Shown: piece by piece, positions 13,896 to 17,297 of the stretch
Numbering within the stretch: position 1 is the stretch's first letter
Layout of the letters: each line of letters begins with the position of its first letter
NCBI GenBank assembly: GCA_947165335.1
Contig: CAMVAB010000014.1
Location: 1-17,297 of the forward strand
DNA length: 17,297 bases
Source: an uncultured Pseudomonadota bacterium
GTDB taxonomy: Bacteria; Pseudomonadota; Alphaproteobacteria; Rs-D84
Direction: 5' to 3'
The notes under the pieces: model-generated
Databases searched by the model: none
What the model saw: the letters and a program-made list of their open reading frames with translations, nothing else
Told to the model about the DNA's origin: nothing
Translations under genes and position numbers: made by a program

Positions 13896-16814
13896 ATGAA
13901 AATGACGACAAGATTTTTTACCGCCCTGCTTCTTGCATTAAACACAATGCCTGTATTGGCTGCGACAACGGTTCCCCAGGGAGTAACGCCTGGACCCAAA
14001 GGATGTACACCGGAAGCAGAGACTCTTTCAGATGGCAAATGTTCCTGTGAAGACGCTGCTAGAGAACATAAAAAAACATGGGTTCTAAATCAATCAGATT
14101 ATACAAAATACGATGATTATATTGCGTACAACCCAAAAACTGGCGATTGTGTTGAATGGATAAAAATATCTGGTATATCAGACAATGTTGCAAAATGCGA
14201 ACATTATGGGGACAAATATGGACCAAACGATAATAATACACACCCTGGACAATGTTTTTTAATCGCTAATGAAAACCACAGAACACTTATTCGTGCTCTT
14301 GTTAAAACATATAACGATAACTATAATGCTTTGAACAGCACACCATCACGGTTGATATACGACAAGGGAAAGAAACAAGGAACAATAATCACATTAACTA
14401 ATGATACTACTTTGGCAGCCAGATGGGTAAACGGTTCAACACTGGGACAAAGTCAGCCAAGTGTTAATGCTATTATATCTGGGTATAAAACGATTTGTAG
14501 AAAAAACAACACTGATAACGAAAGCGAAAAAGTCGAATATGATTTTAAACCGCTTAATGCTGGTGATTATACACAATATGTATGCGTGGAAACATCCAGA
14601 ATAAAAAAATCTCAACAAACCCCAAAAGCCGACACAAGCAAATTGCCAACCGGCACTGGGAACAGTGGAAATGATACTTCAGGAAATAACGGTTCTTTGG
14701 TAACTACACCAAGCATAAAAACTCTTGAAAATGGTAACAAGGAAGCAAATTTTATTGTTTGGGACGCAGAAAAAGACCAACAAGTATCTAAAAAAATTGA
14801 ATACAAAAACGATACTGTTTATAAATTAATAAATAAGTTTGTAAATACATATAACATGGTATACGAATCTTATAGAAATAATGGCAAAGACTCATCACGC
14901 ATTGATAACTTTTTTTTCACAAGCATCAAAGTTGATCAAAACTCAAATAACACATATACTTTAAAAAGCTTATATAAATATGGACCTATGGAAACCGCTA
15001 TTACAGGATATAAAAAAATCTGCGACGACGCCCAAGGTAAAGGTGGTATATCCACATCTCAATTGTACAATTATACACTTTTGACCAACAATCCTAAATC
15101 AAATGTAACATTTGTGGAATGCCAGATAGAATGTGAAAATGGTAAACCAGATTCAAATGGAAGATGTCCACAATCAAAGCAAACCGCCACAACTGTTTCG
15201 AATGACAGAGCTGGGACATCAAACACATTAACACAACAAACACAAAACCAACAACAACAAACAATAAACCAATCTTATTTGCAAGAACTTAAAGATAAAT
15301 TAACCGCATTTACAAAATTCAATCGTAATATAAGATATAACGTAATATACAAAGGCAATGTTACAACAGAACAAGAAACGTGGAAGAATAATTGTATAAA
15401 AATAATTAGCCAAATACCTGGTGCAAAGTTAGAAAACGCCCCGCAAATAAAAGAAGAAAATGGAGAAGTAATATTAACATGCGTTGTAACGTGCGAAGAC
15501 CCAAACGCGCATATCGTTGATAAACAATGTAAATGCAATACAGGGTTCAGACCAAATGAAAGTGGTGTTTGCATTAAACAAACAAATCAAGAAACACCTA
15601 AACCAGATCCAATACAGGAAGAAACATGGAAACCTGATTTTGCAGAACCGATTTTGGGAAATTCTATAACTGTCCCAAATAAACATATGGGCGATGATAT
15701 CGTGTCAGAATGGATCAAAAAAGCAAATGCTGCTATCGTGAATGCTGGTGGTAAGAATAATGTAATATATTCAACTTCGGAAGATCCAAAAACAATTACT
15801 TGCAAAATTACTGAATGTGACGAAGCCAAGGGTTATAAAAAACAACCAGTTGATGAAAAAACCTGTGTATGCGACGATGCAAAAGGATATGTATTAAAAG
15901 ACGACAAATGCGTAAAGCTAGAACGAGAAAATCTAGAAACACTGAAGGCCAATACTACTGGAATTGATGTTGCGGGTGTAAAAGCCGAGGATGTAAATAT
16001 ATCTGCAAATACACCTACCCCAACAGAAACAGATTTAAATAAATCTAAATGTGAAGATGGTAAAAATGGTACTTGGGATCCGAAAACACAAAAATGTTCA
16101 TGTGCCGATGGTAAAGAAATCGCTTTAGACAACAAATACAATGCTGTTTGCCCGACAGAAAAAGAAATGTTATATATATGTGAAAAATCTAAAAACGGTT
16201 TTTTTGATCCGGAAACACAAAAATGTTCGTGTGCCGATGGTACAGAAATCGATTTGAACGGTGATGATGTTTGCCCAGAAGGCACAGAAGAACCCGCAAA
16301 AAAAACCCCTGCGGCTACAAAGATAACGTATTCTGGTATAGTATTGGATGCAGATACCAAAGAACCGTTGTCTGATGCAAACATTTTTCAGGCGGGTAAT
16401 ACAGATGGCGAAACTACTGATTCAGAAGGAAAATTCACATATGAAACGACAGATCCTGTTGTAACAGTTTCTTATACGGGTTACGAAACAATAACGTATA
16501 GATTAAACCAAGGCGCAAACATTATCGAATTAAAAGAAACACAGGTTGCGATTGACGAAGTTCGTGCTGATGGCCAACAATCTGAACAAAGCAAAAAATG
16601 TGTTGGCTCTGGTGGAAAAATAGTACCAATGTCAGAAGGGTCAAAAGATTTTAAATGTGATTGTTCAGCGGCAGAAAAAGTTTACAACCCAGAAACTTTT
16701 GAATGTGAAGATGTTGATGACGATGTCTTTAATGCAATAGTAAAAGCATTCAAGGACAAAGCTGAAGAATTAAAGAAACAAGATTGCACAAAACAATGTG
16801 AAAATGCAGGATAA
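13896..16814 (+). CDS. Large secreted multidomain cysteine-rich protein with a carboxypeptidase-regulatory-like domain
   Basis: The 972-residue product has a signal peptide (1-22, ending PVLA-A). Two clearly related units start near residues 128 and 306; both contain T-Y-N-x2-Y in a helix and later a G-Y-K-x-I-C motif. Shorter, looser copies start near 459 and 598. Low-complexity Gln/Thr/Asn and Thr/Ser/Gly linkers separate them. C-x-C knots resembling EGF-type modules lie near 546-562 and 650-680, and as a near-identical pair at C719 and C762. A carboxypeptidase-regulatory-like beta sandwich spans about 809-881 (G-I-V-L-D then E-P-L-S-D-A-N-I, a TDSEGKF turn and VSYTGY), followed by AIDEV near 885-889, and a final cysteine-rich tail. 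No Shine-Dalgarno is seen; the ATG is 3 bases after the previous stop, which suggests translational coupling. Function is unknown; the architecture suggests a cell-surface adhesive or structural role. Confidence 0.88.
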   Translation: MKMTTRFFTALLLALNTMPVLAATTVPQGVTPGPKGCTPEAETLSDGKCSCEDAAREHKKTWVLNQSDYTKYDDYIAYNPKTGDCVEWIKISGISDNVAKCEHYGDKYGPNDNNTHPGQCFLIANENHRTLIRALVKTYNDNYNALNSTPSRLIYDKGKKQGTIITLTNDTTLAARWVNGSTLGQSQPSVNAIISGYKTICRKNNTDNESEKVEYDFKPLNAGDYTQYVCVETSRIKKSQQTPKADTSKLPTGTGNSGNDTSGNNGSLVTTPSIKTLENGNKEANFIVWDAEKDQQVSKKIEYKNDTVYKLINKFVNTYNMVYESYRNNGKDSSRIDNFFFTSIKVDQNSNNTYTLKSLYKYGPMETAITGYKKICDDAQGKGGISTSQLYNYTLLTNNPKSNVTFVECQIECENGKPDSNGRCPQSKQTATTVSNDRAGTSNTLTQQTQNQQQQTINQSYLQELKDKLTAFTKFNRNIRYNVIYKGNVTTEQETWKNNCIKIISQIPGAKLENAPQIKEENGEVILTCVVTCEDPNAHIVDKQCKCNTGFRPNESGVCIKQTNQETPKPDPIQEETWKPDFAEPILGNSITVPNKHMGDDIVSEWIKKANAAIVNAGGKNNVIYSTSEDPKTITCKITECDEAKGYKKQPVDEKTCVCDDAKGYVLKDDKCVKLERENLETLKANTTGIDVAGVKAEDVNISANTPTPTETDLNKSKCEDGKNGTWDPKTQKCSCADGKEIALDNKYNAVCPTEKEMLYICEKSKNGFFDPETQKCSCADGTEIDLNGDDVCPEGTEEPAKKTPAATKITYSGIVLDADTKEPLSDANIFQAGNTDGETTDSEGKFTYETTDPVVTVSYTGYETITYRLNQGANIIELKETQVAIDEVRADGQQSEQSKKCVGSGGKIVPMSEGSKDFKCDCSAAEKVYNPETFECEDVDDDVFNAIVKAFKDKAEELKKQDCTKQCENAG
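16077..16122 (+). repeat. DNA-level direct repeat, copy 1
   Basis: This 46-base segment matches the copy at 16206-16251 at 43 positions, with an offset of 129 bases. It encodes the D-P-x-T-Q-K-C-S-C-A-D-G-x-E-I core of a C-x-C module. The near identity indicates recent tandem duplication. Confidence 0.85.
16206..16251 (+). repeat. DNA-level direct repeat, copy 2
   Basis: Second copy of the 46-base segment, in phase with the reading frame because the 129-base offset is a multiple of three. The full duplicated unit is therefore 43 residues. Confidence 0.85.
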
Positions 16815-16819
16815 ATAAA

Positions 16820-17297
16820 ATGATTATGAAAGGCAGATTTTTATTGTTGGTATTATTATGTTGGCCTTTTGTGTCAATGGCGGTTGATACAACCGAAATT
16901 CAAAATGCCACAACACTAGAAGCTGCCGCTGCTGCTGCAACAAGCGCTGTTGATGGTATAACTGGTGGAAAAGACGAACAAAAAAACAATGCAAAAGAAC
17001 AAATCGCAAAAGCAAAGAAAGATATAGCAGAAAAACCATGTGATACGTGTAAAACAAAAGATGACGAAGCTGCAAAAGCAAGACTTCAAGAAAAACAAGC
17101 TGCGTATGACGAAGCAAAAGCCAACGAACAATCATTAGCAAATCGAACTTTGACAGCTTTGACAACTGCTACGACTGGTATTGGTGGTATGGAATTGGCA
17201 ATGGGATTGGCACAACAAAATGCTGATAAAAACGCAGAAGCAAGTATGAATGCATATATCGCTACATTCCGTTGCACTTATGGTGATGGCTATCAAG
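16820..17297 (+). CDS. Secreted protein, 3' partial
   Basis: The open frame runs off the window after 159 codons. The product starts with a signal peptide (MIMKGRF, hydrophobic core to residue 18, cleavage probably after SMA at 21). An Ala-rich stretch (34-43), a charged helical region with C74-D-T-C77, and a long Ala/Glu/Lys helix (80-108) follow. Then comes a small-residue segment T-G-I-G-G-M-E-L-A-M-G-L (119-130), leading into a second helix and C152 in FRCTYGDG. The order of Gly-rich segment, charged helix and cysteine resembles residues 352-395 of the protein at 11994-13892. AGGA lies 8 bases before the ATG at 16820, only 5 bases after the previous stop, so it belongs to the same operon. 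Function is not recognised. Confidence 0.8.
   Translation, partial: MIMKGRFLLLVLLCWPFVSMAVDTTEIQNATTLEAAAAAATSAVDGITGGKDEQKNNAKEQIAKAKKDIAEKPCDTCKTKDDEAAKARLQEKQAAYDEAKANEQSLANRTLTALTTATTGIGGMELAMGLAQQNADKNAEASMNAYIATFRCTYGDGYQ

Noticed and set aside
15220..15275. CA-rich tract resembling a microsatellite
   Set aside because: It is an irregular ACA/CAA stretch coding a Gln/Thr/Asn linker and has no regular unit.
16050..16290. CRISPR-like spaced repeat
   Set aside because: Only two copies, in frame within a coding gene, with related sequence between them; it is a protein module duplication.
15833..16384. Leftward open frame of 183 codons
   Set aside because: Antisense to the repeat-rich part of the large secreted protein; its internal repeat is only the mirror of the 129-base duplication.
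1..17297. tRNA, rRNA, insertion sequence or integrase
   Set aside because: No cloverleaf with T-loop motif, rRNA core sequence, transposase motif or flanking terminal repeats was found by reading both strands.

Overview
The window is AT-rich bacterial DNA with dense coding. I read it as a piece of a Gram-negative, probably host- or gut-associated, alphaproteobacterium-like chromosome. The reasons are a membrane-anchored SurA/PpiD-type chaperone divergent from tpiA, a grpE and recO of ordinary bacterial type, several proteins with Sec signal peptides, a periplasmic-type DsbA-like oxidoreductase, an outer-membrane-barrel-like C-terminus, and a secreted bile-salt-hydrolase/penicillin-acylase-type enzyme. 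The lineage is an inference; no rRNA or tRNA is present to settle it.

Region 1 (1-5130) is housekeeping. It holds the 3' end of polA (+), then three leftward genes (a DsbA/Com1-like thiol oxidoreductase, recO, a PpiD/SurA_N-type peptidyl-prolyl isomerase), then the rightward pair tpiA-grpE. Compact hairpin terminators close polA, the ppiD-like gene and grpE. The last two use the same 14-base hairpin in opposite orientations. The recO promoter appears to place transcription start on the A of its ATG.

Region 2 (5135-7320) is a small leftward accessory block. A secreted Ntn-hydrolase of the choloylglycine hydrolase family sits between two short proteins of unknown function. Each short gene has a near-consensus sigma70-type promoter, and for one the promoter implies a GTG start instead of the longer frame.

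Region 3 (7328-17297) is the unusual part. A leftward 1219-residue protein combines a signal peptide, ankyrin-like repeats, a hydrophobic segment, a Ser/Gly linker, a subtilase-like domain that seems to have lost all three catalytic residues, and a beta-rich C-terminal domain resembling an autotransporter barrel. Divergent from it, four consecutive rightward genes (the last cut by the window edge) all encode secreted proteins. The first three are very cysteine-rich, and they share cysteine repeat modules with one another. One also carries a carboxypeptidase-regulatory-like domain ending in an acidic-EV motif like the start of Bacteroidetes SusC-type receptors. These genes overlap or are only 3-8 bases apart, so they look like one operon for a disulfide-rich cell-surface or periplasmic assembly. 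Its function cannot be named from sequence alone, and it is the best candidate here for an undescribed system.

No gap without a gene exceeds 300 bases. I see no rRNA, tRNA, CRISPR array, insertion sequence or origin.
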